DNA from: Thermoplasmata archaeon
GTDB lineage: Archaea > Thermoplasmatota > E2 > DHVEG-1
NCBI GenBank assembly: GCA_014894395.1
Contig: JADBLO010000039.1
Span: forward strand, 1-64,000
Length of the DNA stretch: 64,000 bases
Reading direction: 5' to 3'
The translations under genes and the position numbers were made by a program. The first letter of the stretch is position 1; each line of letters starts with the position of its first letter. This document shows positions 10,222-18,411 of the stretch, one piece after another. The notes below the pieces were generated by a model. It saw nothing but the letters and a program-made list of their open reading frames with translations, had not been told where the DNA came from and ran no database searches.

Positions 10222-10584
10222 TAAATAGTTACATTCAATCCAATATGATTTTTTAATATACCATTGATGTTCTGGAATTAAGTAACCGATGACGTTCATC
10301 GTGTTATTATACCATGGCGCTCGATTATATACAACTACGTGATGAAAAAGAGATGACCAAAATTTCACTTCGAAGGGTCCCCAAATAATCGCAAAATCAA
10401 AAAAAACTTGATCGCCATCATCCGCATGTATCACTTTTTTTACTGATGATTCTGGGGATGTTTTTTCTCCATTTGCCTGCGGCGTTCTGATTTGTGCACT
10501 ACACGCGGGCACTAGTGCACCACACACAAATAAAAAAACCATTGCACAACAAATGCATTGAACTATCTGATTATGTTTTTTCAT
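10222..10584 (-). pseudogene. 5' part of a secreted-protein gene interrupted by the IS element
   Basis: Signal-peptide-like N terminus MKKHNQIVQCICCAMVFLFVCGALVPACSA; coding sequence runs through the target duplication (CNYL) and stops two codons into the IS; reading frame continues at 8632-8567. Confidence 0.75.
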
Positions 10585-10953
10585 AGAAATCCCGCTAATC
10601 CATTTCCTACAATATTATAATAGTATCAAATAGAAATATATAATCTTTACTACTGGTCATTTTATAAAAAAATTATCAAGAAGAGAAGGAAAAGAGAACA
10701 TATTTTCCTAAAATATTTGTTTTTTTGCAAAAATATAAAAAGAAACCGAGTTGAAAGCCTGGTGGCAGTTTAGTAAAACATAACGAAGTAATCCTCAGCA
10801 ACTAAAAACAACGGAAGTCAGGTACATACACCACCTGATTTTCCATACTTTTTTGTTATTGATTAAAAATGCAAAGCCTTTTTTTTTCCAAAAATATTTA
10901 AATAAGTATTGATTTCTACGTTCACAACCAGTTTGGTTGGGGGAGCGTAATTC

Positions 10954-11091
10954 ATGTCCGAGTTCATTTGGCACTGGACGAAAGGAAATAAAAAGGTTTA
11001 TACGACGCAAATTGATCGTGCTGAACAAGCAATGAAAGAAGGTTTTTTTGTTATGGGTGCCCGCGTGAACCCCTTAACATCAGAACAGTAA
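10954..11091 (+). CDS. Small hypothetical protein, 45 aa
   Basis: MSEFIWHWTKGNKKVYTTQIDRAEQAMKEGFFVMGARVNPLTSEQ; below the ORF-track length cut-off; coding-like composition. Confidence 0.45.
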   Translation: MSEFIWHWTKGNKKVYTTQIDRAEQAMKEGFFVMGARVNPLTSEQ

Positions 11092-11173
11092 AGTATTTTT
11101 TTCTCCTTTTCTTTTTCTCTTTTTCATCTACGGAAGATTTTTATTACTCTTTGGTATTTAGCCATCTTAGATT

Positions 11174-11794
11174 ATGGCAGAGTTAAATTACAATAATCTA
11201 CTGAAACGAGTGCATAGCGCTACCGCAAAAGAACGCATCGATGATGATCGTTTTAAGGTACCAAAAGTTGATGTTTTTTATGAAGGAAATACGACAGTTC
11301 TGAAGAATTTTGATAAGATCATTGATGTTTTAAATCGTGATGCAGATCATTTTTTAAAATTTTTATTAGGGAGTGTTGGTACTGCTGGAGATATCTCAAG
11401 TGGTCGTGTGATTTTCCAGGGGAAAATCCCGATGAGGACAATACAAGATAGGCTCGATGAGTATGTCAATACCTATGTGATTTGTTCAGAATGCAACCGA
11501 CCTGATACCCACTTGGTGAAGAAGGACCGGACGCTGTTGATTCGCTGTGATGCGTGTGGTGCGTTTCGGTCGATCGGCTCTATGAAGAAGAGGAAAACCG
11601 TTGTGCCACGTGAGGTGTTTAAGGAAGGGGAAATTTACGAACTCACGATCAAAGATATTGGAAAACGAGGAGACGGCGTCGCGTTTTTTGATAAGTACGT
11701 CGTCTATATTCCTGGAGTAATTAAAGGCGCTACCGTGAAAGTGAAGATAGAAAAAATTTCTGGTACTGTTGCGTTCGGTCGTGTCACGCAATAA
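11174..11794 (+). CDS. Translation initiation factor aIF2 subunit beta with C-terminal TRAM-like domain
   Basis: LKRVHSATAKERIDDDRFKVPKVDVFYEGNTTVLKNF, zinc ribbon VICSECNRPDTHLVKKDRTLLIRCDACGAF, TRAM-like EGEIYELTIKDIGKRGDGVAFFDKYVVYIPGVIKG. Confidence 0.95.
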   Translation: MAELNYNNLLKRVHSATAKERIDDDRFKVPKVDVFYEGNTTVLKNFDKIIDVLNRDADHFLKFLLGSVGTAGDISSGRVIFQGKIPMRTIQDRLDEYVNTYVICSECNRPDTHLVKKDRTLLIRCDACGAFRSIGSMKKRKTVVPREVFKEGEIYELTIKDIGKRGDGVAFFDKYVVYIPGVIKGATVKVKIEKISGTVAFGRVTQ

Positions 11795-11983
11795 GAACCA
11801 TAGTTTTTTACGAAATACTAAAAATTTCAAATTCAGTATGCGCGTTAGTACGTGCATTATTACCTGCGTATTTTTTATGAATCGGATCTACATTTTTACA
11901 AATTTCCAGATAGGGAAAAAAAATTAATTTGCGTAAAACAAATGTTAGCATGGTTAATTGTACAGAACCCAAAAAATAGAAAA

Positions 11984-12106
11984 TTATATAAACACAAGGA
12001 CGTATTCGTTTCTACGTTTGTCAGACAAATGATGTCGTTTGGCACTTGTCCGACGTACGTGTGACGTACGATCGACATAAAAATGACGTCTTTCTGACAG
12101 ACACGA
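11984..12106 (+). promoter_or_regulatory. Promoter/leader of the RHH gene with phased GAC repeats and a palindrome
   Basis: TATA-like attatata at about 11984-11990; palindrome TTTGTC-A-GACAAA at 12017-12029; GAC at 12052, 12063, 12074, 12085 and 12096 (11-bp spacing). Confidence 0.6.
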
Positions 12107-12123
12107 AGAATGTGAGGAGAACT

Positions 12124-12351
12124 ATGGAAAACGACCGCATCACAATCCGATTACCTCAAATCGATCTCAGACAAATCGACCTTTTAATTCGACTTGGCGA
12201 ATTTTCAACACGATCTGAGGTATTACGACATGCGGTAAAAGAATATATCGAAAATCATACAACCCGTATTCTTGCAAAAGCCGACAAATTCAAGAAGATA
12301 CAAGAATTGGAAGCTGCGGTCGCCGCTATAGAACCTTACATGAAAAAATAA
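12124..12351 (+). CDS. Ribbon-helix-helix (CopG-type) regulator, CdrS-like
   Basis: RITIRLPQIDLRQIDLLIRLGEFSTRSEVLRHAVKEYIENH is a typical RHH; SD-like gtgaggag before the ATG; immediately upstream of ftsZ. Confidence 0.85.
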   Translation: MENDRITIRLPQIDLRQIDLLIRLGEFSTRSEVLRHAVKEYIENHTTRILAKADKFKKIQELEAAVAAIEPYMKK

Positions 12352-12391
12352 AATCAATGTAAAAGCAGGGGATGGGATGCACCCCTTTAGT

Positions 12392-12418
12392 GAAGGCCGT
12401 CCCAAGAGGACGGCCTTC
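12392..12418 (+). promoter_or_regulatory. Perfect RNA hairpin between the RHH gene and ftsZ
   Basis: GAAGGCCGTCC-CAAGA-GGACGGCCTTC, 11-bp perfect stem; preceded by a weaker AGGGG...CCCCT hairpin (12367-12386). Confidence 0.8.
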
Positions 12419-12447
12419 CCAACTACCAGAATAGGAGGAACAAAAAA

Positions 12448-13572
12448 ATGGCCGAAAATAAAATGCAGTCCTTTGTTGAGGCTGCGATAGAAAATAAGGT
12501 AAGTGAGGAAAGCAAGCAGAAGATTGATGACGGACTCTTTGGTGCTGCACGCATTGTTATTGTTGGTTGTGGAGGTGCCGGTGGGAACACAATCACCCGA
12601 CTCCACAAATTAGGCGTAAAAGGAGCAGAGACCATAGCCATCAACACCGATAAAATTGCACTTGATCTTGTCGATGCTGATAAAAAACTTCTCATCGGAA
12701 AAAACCTGACACGAGGACTCGGTGCAGGAGGGTTCCCCGAGATGGGTGAGCGTGCTGCACGAGAATCAAGCAGGGAACTTGAAGAAATGATGCAAGGTGC
12801 TGATCTTGTCTTTGTCTGTGCTGGTATGGGTGGTGGTACAGGTACCGGTGCTGCACCAGTCGTCGCAGAGATTGCAAAGAAACTCGGGGCTATTGTCACC
12901 TGTATGGTTTCTACTCCATTCAATGTAGAGCGAGCTAGGTTGGTCAAAGCAGATGAAGGGCTTGATAAACTGCGTGTCACCGCAGACAGCACGGTTGTGC
13001 TTGATAATAACCGATTACTTGAATTTGTCCCAAACCTGCCGATTAATCAAGCTTTCTCCGTGATGGATCAACTGGTTGCAGAAACGGTGAAGGGAATTTC
13101 TGAGACAATCTCGGTTCCCTCGTTAATCAACCTGGACTTTGCTGATATGAAAGCTGTCATGGATTCTGGTGGTCTCTCCGTTATGCTCTGGGGAGAAGCA
13201 GACGAGGATGCAGGAGTCGACACCATTGTGAAAGAAGCGTTGAACCACCCGCTCCTCAATGTCGATTACCATGGCGCACACAGCGCACTGGTTCACATTA
13301 CCGGCGGCCCGAACATGAGCTTGAAATACGTCCAAGACGTTGCCAAGGCACTCACCGAGGATATGGATTGTTACTCCAATGTTATCCTTGGAGCACGTGT
13401 GGACCCAGCTTTTGAAGGGAAATGCAGAGTGCTGGCAATCATGACTGGTGTACAATCACCGAATCTGCTGAGTTCTCGACCTGAGCGGCGCACAAATCCG
13501 ACCGCGCCCATGATCCCGGTACGAAGAGTCATGACAAACCCCAAGGTCGGAAACATCGACTTTGTGCGGTAA
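12448..13572 (+). CDS. ftsZ: Cell division protein FtsZ
   Basis: [17 protein letters not shown], tubulin signature [21 protein letters not shown] aggagg upstream of ATG. Confidence 0.97.
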   Translation: MAENKMQSFVEAAIENKVSEESKQKIDDGLFGAARIVIVGCGGAGGNTITRLHKLGVKGAETIAINTDKIALDLVDADKKLLIGKNLTRGLGAGGFPEMGERAARESSRELEEMMQGADLVFVCAGMGGGTGTGAAPVVAEIAKKLGAIVTCMVSTPFNVERARLVKADEGLDKLRVTADSTVVLDNNRLLEFVPNLPINQAFSVMDQLVAETVKGISETISVPSLINLDFADMKAVMDSGGLSVMLWGEADEDAGVDTIVKEALNHPLLNVDYHGAHSALVHITGGPNMSLKYVQDVAKALTEDMDCYSNVILGARVDPAFEGKCRVLAIMTGVQSPNLLSSRPERRTNPTAPMIPVRRVMTNPKVGNIDFVR

Positions 13573-13583
13573 AAACAAATAGA

Positions 13584-13618
13584 AAGCTACACGAGTAGCT
13601 TCTCTTTTCATTTTTTTT
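13584..13618 (+). terminator. Hairpin plus poly-T 3' end of ftsZ
   Basis: AAGCTAC-ACGA-GTAGCTT stem followed by T-rich tract ttcttttcattttttttaatttattttttt; convergent with the response regulator gene. Confidence 0.6.
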
Positions 13619-13982
13619 AATTTATTTTTTTAATGTTTTCAATAAGCTCTTTTATATCAAATGGTTTTGCAATATAATCATGGACGTAAGGTTCGAGACC
13701 TTTCATCTTGTGATGGCGATAGGTGCCGATCGCCGTGATGACGATGACATTAACGTTTTTTTGGAGGCCTCTTTTTACTATTTCTTTGATAGTTGCCCAT
13801 CCGTCCATCTGTGGCATCATGAGATCAATAAGAAGAATCCCGGTGAAACCTTTTTCAAGGAGTTCGAGACATTCGACCCCGTTTTCGACGCTCCAGACTT
13901 CGTATCCTTCGTGTTCAAAAATGTTTTTTACAGAGGTGCGAACATCGGGGTCATCGTCGACAATCAGAATATTTTTCCTCAT
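13617..13982 (-). CDS. CheY-like response regulator receiver protein
   Basis: NILIVDDDPDVRTSVKNIFEHEGYEV, ILLIDLMMPQMDGW, VIVITAIG, YIAKPFD; receiver domain only. Confidence 0.92.
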   Translation of the reverse strand: MRKNILIVDDDPDVRTSVKNIFEHEGYEVWSVENGVECLELLEKGFTGILLIDLMMPQMDGWATIKEIVKRGLQKNVNVIVITAIGTYRHHKMKGLEPYVHDYIAKPFDIKELIENIKKIN

Positions 13983-14157
13983 GGACTATCGCCTATCTTT
14001 CTCCTATTGATACTCGTTAACATGTTGTATTGTGACCATGGCAGTATATAAAAATTTCGTGACAAAATGCCAGTTCGAACAACTGAAAAAAAACAAACAA
14101 AATGTAACAAGACCACTCTAAGTTTTATAGTAGGTGTACAATTCCCTTCTGCGTTGT

Positions 14158-14231
14158 GGGCCTATGAGGTAGTCTGGATATCCTTCCGGCCTTCGGAGCC
14201 GGATACTGGGGTTCAAATCCCCATAGGTCCG
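14158..14231 (+). tRNA. tRNA-Arg (anticodon TCG)
   Basis: Cloverleaf: acceptor GGGCCTA/TAGGTCC, D arm AGG...CCT, anticodon stem CCGGC-CTTCGGA-GCCGG, T arm GGGGTTCAAATCCCC; CCA not encoded; no intron. Confidence 0.92.
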
Positions 14232-14300
14232 CTCAATCTTTTCCCTCGATACATAGAAAAGAGTAATGGGTACATATTATAAAAATGTGGAGCGGAAAAA

Positions 14301-14876
14301 ATGGTCGAACAACTTCAGATTCGAAGTGTCTCGTTTGATACATCGTTCTTACTTAAAGATGATTCATTCGTTGATAGAGTCATGGATGCATTAGCCCGGG
14401 ACCATATTGCCTGTTTTGTCACCGCTACTGTTGCCTCGGAGCTTGAGCAATTGAAAATCTGGGGACGTATCACCGAATCGACCTATAAAAAAGCGATAAA
14501 ACGCTGGACCCATGCACATGCGACCGTGATTGATTTTAAAAATCGTCTGCTTTCTGATGCTCTAGGTCAAGCATGTATCCGTTCAATGGAAGATCATGGG
14601 GTCCCTGGAAATCATGTGGTAAATGATTGTAATATCCTTGTGTCTGCCCTAAAAAACGGCGTTGATCTCTTCCTCTCAGAAGACTTTCATTTTACCTCAG
14701 CTATCACCAAGGAAGTCATCAATGAAGTGAAAAGCGCTGCCTGTAATGAATATCATCTCATGTGCGATACGAGTCTGTATAGCATTGATACGAGATCATT
14801 TCTTGAGGCATATTCCAAAGGAACCATCGACCTTGATATCGTACGATCACGAATGCAACGAAGCCAAAAAAAATAA
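14301..14876 (+). CDS. PIN-domain-like protein (putative ribonuclease), 191 aa
   Basis: VSFDTSFLLKDDSFVDRVMDAL, ATVASELEQL, HVVNDCNILVSALKNGVDLFLSEDFHF: conserved acidic residues in PIN-like order. Confidence 0.7.
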   Translation: MVEQLQIRSVSFDTSFLLKDDSFVDRVMDALARDHIACFVTATVASELEQLKIWGRITESTYKKAIKRWTHAHATVIDFKNRLLSDALGQACIRSMEDHGVPGNHVVNDCNILVSALKNGVDLFLSEDFHFTSAITKEVINEVKSAACNEYHLMCDTSLYSIDTRSFLEAYSKGTIDLDIVRSRMQRSQKK

Positions 14877-15055
14877 TCGCCCAACCAAAACAGGTAAGGA
14901 AGGAGGGGAAACGAGGCACGCAGCAACGCGCCGAACCGGGAGATATAGGAGGAAACCCGGACGCAACGCAGCCACGCAACACCAGCGTCACCGGAAGACA
15001 AGAGCGCAGATCGGGAAGACAAAACCCCCGCCGAACGTCGCCCTTCCTCACCACT
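14866..15055 (-). ncRNA. Candidate structured non-coding RNA, strand tentative
   Basis: GC-rich ORF-poor segment; closing stem AGGAAGG (14897-14903)/CCTTCCT (15042-15048); internal hairpins GGCACG-CAGCAA-CGCGCC and CCGGG...CCCGG; minus-strand TATA-like TTTAAATAG (15076-15084) and minus-strand T8 at 14866-14873. Confidence 0.5.
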
Positions 15056-15181
15056 ATTCCACTCTGTCATCAAAACTATTTAAATGCATCGTGTTAAAAT
15101 TCCAAAATGAAAAAGTAATAGTACCATGACCAACTAATTTTTAAACAAGGTTCATATTGAGAGCAATCCCTGAGTGATGCG

Positions 15182-16324
15182 ATGACCGTACAAATTGGTT
15201 TTCTTGTCAACCCCATTGCGGGGATGGGTGGTCGAGTCGGACTGAAAGGAACCGATGGTGTTCTTAACAAAGCTCTTATGTTAGGCGCAAAACCTGTTGC
15301 ACCACAGAAAGCAGAAGAAATGCTCCGTGAGTTTTGTGCAATTTCTACAAACCACCGTGATCTTCAATGGATCACCTGCGGTGGAGATATGGGGAATAGC
15401 GAATTAGAAGCTGTTGGCCTTGAAAATAAACAGGTCGTCTACTCGCCATCTGGGAACACGACCTCGGCAGATGACACGAAAGACGCATGCAAAAAACTTC
15501 TGGAACACCGTATTGATTTGCTTGTTTTCTGTGGCGGTGATGGGACCACACGAGATATCTTCACCATCGTCGATAAAAAGATCCCGCTCCTCGGCATCCC
15601 TGCAGGAGTAAAGATGCATTCCGGTGTCTTCGGAATCAATACGACTGCTGCGGCAAAAATGCTCCATGAATTTATCAATGAGCGACTTACGATCGGCGAT
15701 GCTGAGATTATGGATCTTGACGAAGAGCTCTACCGCAGAGGAGAATGGAAGGTTCGATTGTTTGGTGTCGCAAAAGGGATCGTCGAACCGACCTATATAC
15801 AGGTGGGAAAAGCTTGTTTTGAATCGGTTTCTGATGACGAGGTTAAAGACGAGCTTGCTGAACATATCAATGATGAACTGGAAAAACATCCTGAGTGGTT
15901 ATTCCTGTTTTGTTCCGGTGGAACCATTGATTACATCGCAAAAAAACTCAACATTCAACATACACTATTAGGTATCGATGCGGTCTATCAAAAACAGCTT
16001 GTGGGAAAAGATGTGAACGAGGAACAAATCCTGACGCTGCTGAAAAAATATCCAAAGACGAAAATTCTTCTGAGTCCGATTGGAGCGCAAGGGTTCATCC
16101 TTGGTCGTGGAAACCTGCAACTCAGCCCTACTGTCATCAATAAAATAGGAGTCGACAACATCATCGTCGTTGCCACACCCTCTAAGCTTATGCATACCCC
16201 TATCCTGCGTGTAGACACAGGTGATAAAAAGTTGGATCTTCTTTTTGCCACGCAGGGGTACCTCATGGTGGTCATTGGATACCGGCTTAGCAGGGTAGTA
16301 AAACTACAAACCAACAGCTTTTAA
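15182..16324 (+). CDS. ATP-NAD kinase family protein
   Basis: IGFLVNPIAGMGGRVGLKGTDG, LLVFCGGDGTTRDI, GIPAGVKMHSGVFG. Confidence 0.88.
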   Translation: MTVQIGFLVNPIAGMGGRVGLKGTDGVLNKALMLGAKPVAPQKAEEMLREFCAISTNHRDLQWITCGGDMGNSELEAVGLENKQVVYSPSGNTTSADDTKDACKKLLEHRIDLLVFCGGDGTTRDIFTIVDKKIPLLGIPAGVKMHSGVFGINTTAAAKMLHEFINERLTIGDAEIMDLDEELYRRGEWKVRLFGVAKGIVEPTYIQVGKACFESVSDDEVKDELAEHINDELEKHPEWLFLFCSGGTIDYIAKKLNIQHTLLGIDAVYQKQLVGKDVNEEQILTLLKKYPKTKILLSPIGAQGFILGRGNLQLSPTVINKIGVDNIIVVATPSKLMHTPILRVDTGDKKLDLLFATQGYLMVVIGYRLSRVVKLQTNSF

Positions 16325-16378
16325 TATTCGAATCTAATTCACTGACTCCCCTTGGGGCTTATCACTATTGGAGGCAAC

Positions 16379-17578
16379 ATGATGACACAAATTACAAAAC
16401 GAAATGCAAATAAATTTTTGAAAGACGAATATGATGATTTAGTGAAGAACCATCTTGAGTGGAATATCCGCGTTCTTGAGAGCGGATCAAAACCTCATTC
16501 GATTGTCGATGGCAAAGAGGTCATCATGATGTGTTCGAATAACTACCTGAACCTCAGCAATCATCCCCGACTCATTAAAGGAGCAATCGAGGCTGCAAAG
16601 AAGTACGGTGCGGGGTCCGGTTCTGTTCGCGCGATTGCAGGAACCATGCAAATCCACACGGAAGTAGAAAAACGCCTCGCACGATTCAAACGAACGGAAT
16701 CTGCTTTGATTTATCAAACTGGTTTTGCTGTAAATGCTGGTCTGATTCCTCAACTTGTTGGCGATGGAGATATCGTTATCAGCGATAAATTGAACCACGG
16801 TAGTATTATTGATGGTGTCAGACTTTCAAAGGCGGAACGGGCAGTTTATGAACACCGGGATATGAGCGACCTGGAAAAGGTGTTGAAAGATGCTGATAAG
16901 AAATACCGTCGTATCCTCATCATTACCGATGGAGTGTTCAGTATGGATGGGGATATCGCTCCGATGGACAAAATTGTGAAGCTTGCAAGTGAATATGGTG
17001 CAATGACCTACGTGGATGATGCTCATGGCGAAGGAGTCATTGGACCTGATGGTCGCGGAATTGGTGCGCATTTCCATATCGAAGGGAAAATCGATGTGGA
17101 GATGGGGACTTTCAGTAAAGCGTTTGGTGTTGTCGGTGGCCTGATTGCAGGGAGCCAAGACCTTGTGAACTTTGCATATAACAAATCACGGACCTGGTTA
17201 CTTAGTGGTTCGCACCCACCAGCTGTTTCTGGGGCTCAACTTGCTGCAATTGATGTGTTAGAAACAGAACCCGAACATGTGAAACGACTGTGGGATAACA
17301 CGAAGTATTTCAAAAATGAATTGAAATCCTTGGGATTCAACACTGGTGAAAGTGAAACACCAATCACTCCTGTTATTGTTGGAGACTCTGGAAAAGCAAA
17401 AGAGCTAAGCAACCGATTATATGATGAAGGTGTCTTCGCATTACCAATTGTCTTCCCGATGGTTGCGCGAGATAAAGCCCGGATTCGAACAATGATGAAC
17501 GCGGGTCTGACACAGAAGGATTTAGACTTCGCCCTCGATAAATTCGAGAAACTAGGGAGACAATTATCCATTATCTAA
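16379..17578 (+). CDS. kbl: 2-amino-3-ketobutyrate CoA ligase / glycine C-acetyltransferase
   Basis: alpha-oxoamine synthase motifs MCSNNYLNLSNHP, GAGSGSVRAIAGTMQIH, YVDDAHGEGVIGPDGRG, MGTFSKAFGVVGG. Confidence 0.92.
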   Translation: MMTQITKRNANKFLKDEYDDLVKNHLEWNIRVLESGSKPHSIVDGKEVIMMCSNNYLNLSNHPRLIKGAIEAAKKYGAGSGSVRAIAGTMQIHTEVEKRLARFKRTESALIYQTGFAVNAGLIPQLVGDGDIVISDKLNHGSIIDGVRLSKAERAVYEHRDMSDLEKVLKDADKKYRRILIITDGVFSMDGDIAPMDKIVKLASEYGAMTYVDDAHGEGVIGPDGRGIGAHFHIEGKIDVEMGTFSKAFGVVGGLIAGSQDLVNFAYNKSRTWLLSGSHPPAVSGAQLAAIDVLETEPEHVKRLWDNTKYFKNELKSLGFNTGESETPITPVIVGDSGKAKELSNRLYDEGVFALPIVFPMVARDKARIRTMMNAGLTQKDLDFALDKFEKLGRQLSII

Positions 17579-17697
17579 TCCTATCTGAGGGAGAAGGCGT
17601 CATGCTTTTCTCCTCTTTTCACCTTTGCACAAAGTATATATAAAAGATGTGAGATTCGTTATCCAGTGTTTTTCTGGTGTTTACTGGAGAGTAATTT

Positions 17698-18330
17698 ATG
17701 ACAGATGATTTAAAGAAAACTGGTACCACCATTCTTGGTATGGTATGTAAAGACGGTGTTGTTATTGCAACAGAGCGAAGGGCAACCATGGGTACGCTCA
17801 TTGCTCATAAGGCGACAAAGAAACTGTATCAAATTGATAATCATCTCGCGCTTGCAACCGCAGGACTTGTAGGTGATCTCCAGGTTCTTTCTCGATATCT
17901 GAGTGCAGAGGCAAAATTATACAGCCTAAAACGAGATGCGGAAATGTCAGTGCAGAGTGCTGCAACACTCATGTCCAATATCCTGAATTCCCGAAAATTC
18001 TACCCGTATTATGTCCAATTGATTCTTGGCGGGTGGGATTCTGCAGGAGGACATGTGTATTCATTGGATGCAGCTGGCGGTTCTATTCCTGATAAATATA
18101 CCGCCGGTGGCTCTGGGTCACCCTATGCGTTCGGTGTTTTAGAGGATTCATTCCGAGATGATATGACCGTAAATGACGGTATTGATCTTGCTCTCAGGGC
18201 GATTACTGCTGCGATGGGTCGAGATTCAGCCTCAGGAAACGGAGCTGATGTAGCAGTGATCACGGAGAAAGAATTTAAGATGATACCTGAAGAAGAAATC
18301 AAAAAACGTTTACAGAAAATGGGGAAGTAA
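17698..18330 (+). CDS. psmB: Proteasome beta subunit
   Basis: KTGTTILGMVCKDGVVIATERRATMGTLIAHK with catalytic Thr after short propeptide; GGWDSAGGHVYSLDAAGG. Confidence 0.96.
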   Translation: MTDDLKKTGTTILGMVCKDGVVIATERRATMGTLIAHKATKKLYQIDNHLALATAGLVGDLQVLSRYLSAEAKLYSLKRDAEMSVQSAATLMSNILNSRKFYPYYVQLILGGWDSAGGHVYSLDAAGGSIPDKYTAGGSGSPYAFGVLEDSFRDDMTVNDGIDLALRAITAAMGRDSASGNGADVAVITEKEFKMIPEEEIKKRLQKMGK

Positions 18331-18411
18331 AAGGTCAGTATTCTCAGAGGAATCTCACCAGATAAAAAAGAATACAAAAGTTCGTTTTACAAGCTTTCAA
18401 AAAGGTAGAAA

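Noticed and set aside
14866-15055. Assignment of the structured GC-rich segment to RNase P RNA or SRP RNA
   Set aside because: GAGGAAA-like and GGAA-loop-like strings occur, but the expected partner motifs (e.g. ACAGAAA, SRP helix 8/Alu consensus) and length do not fit; left as an unassigned candidate.
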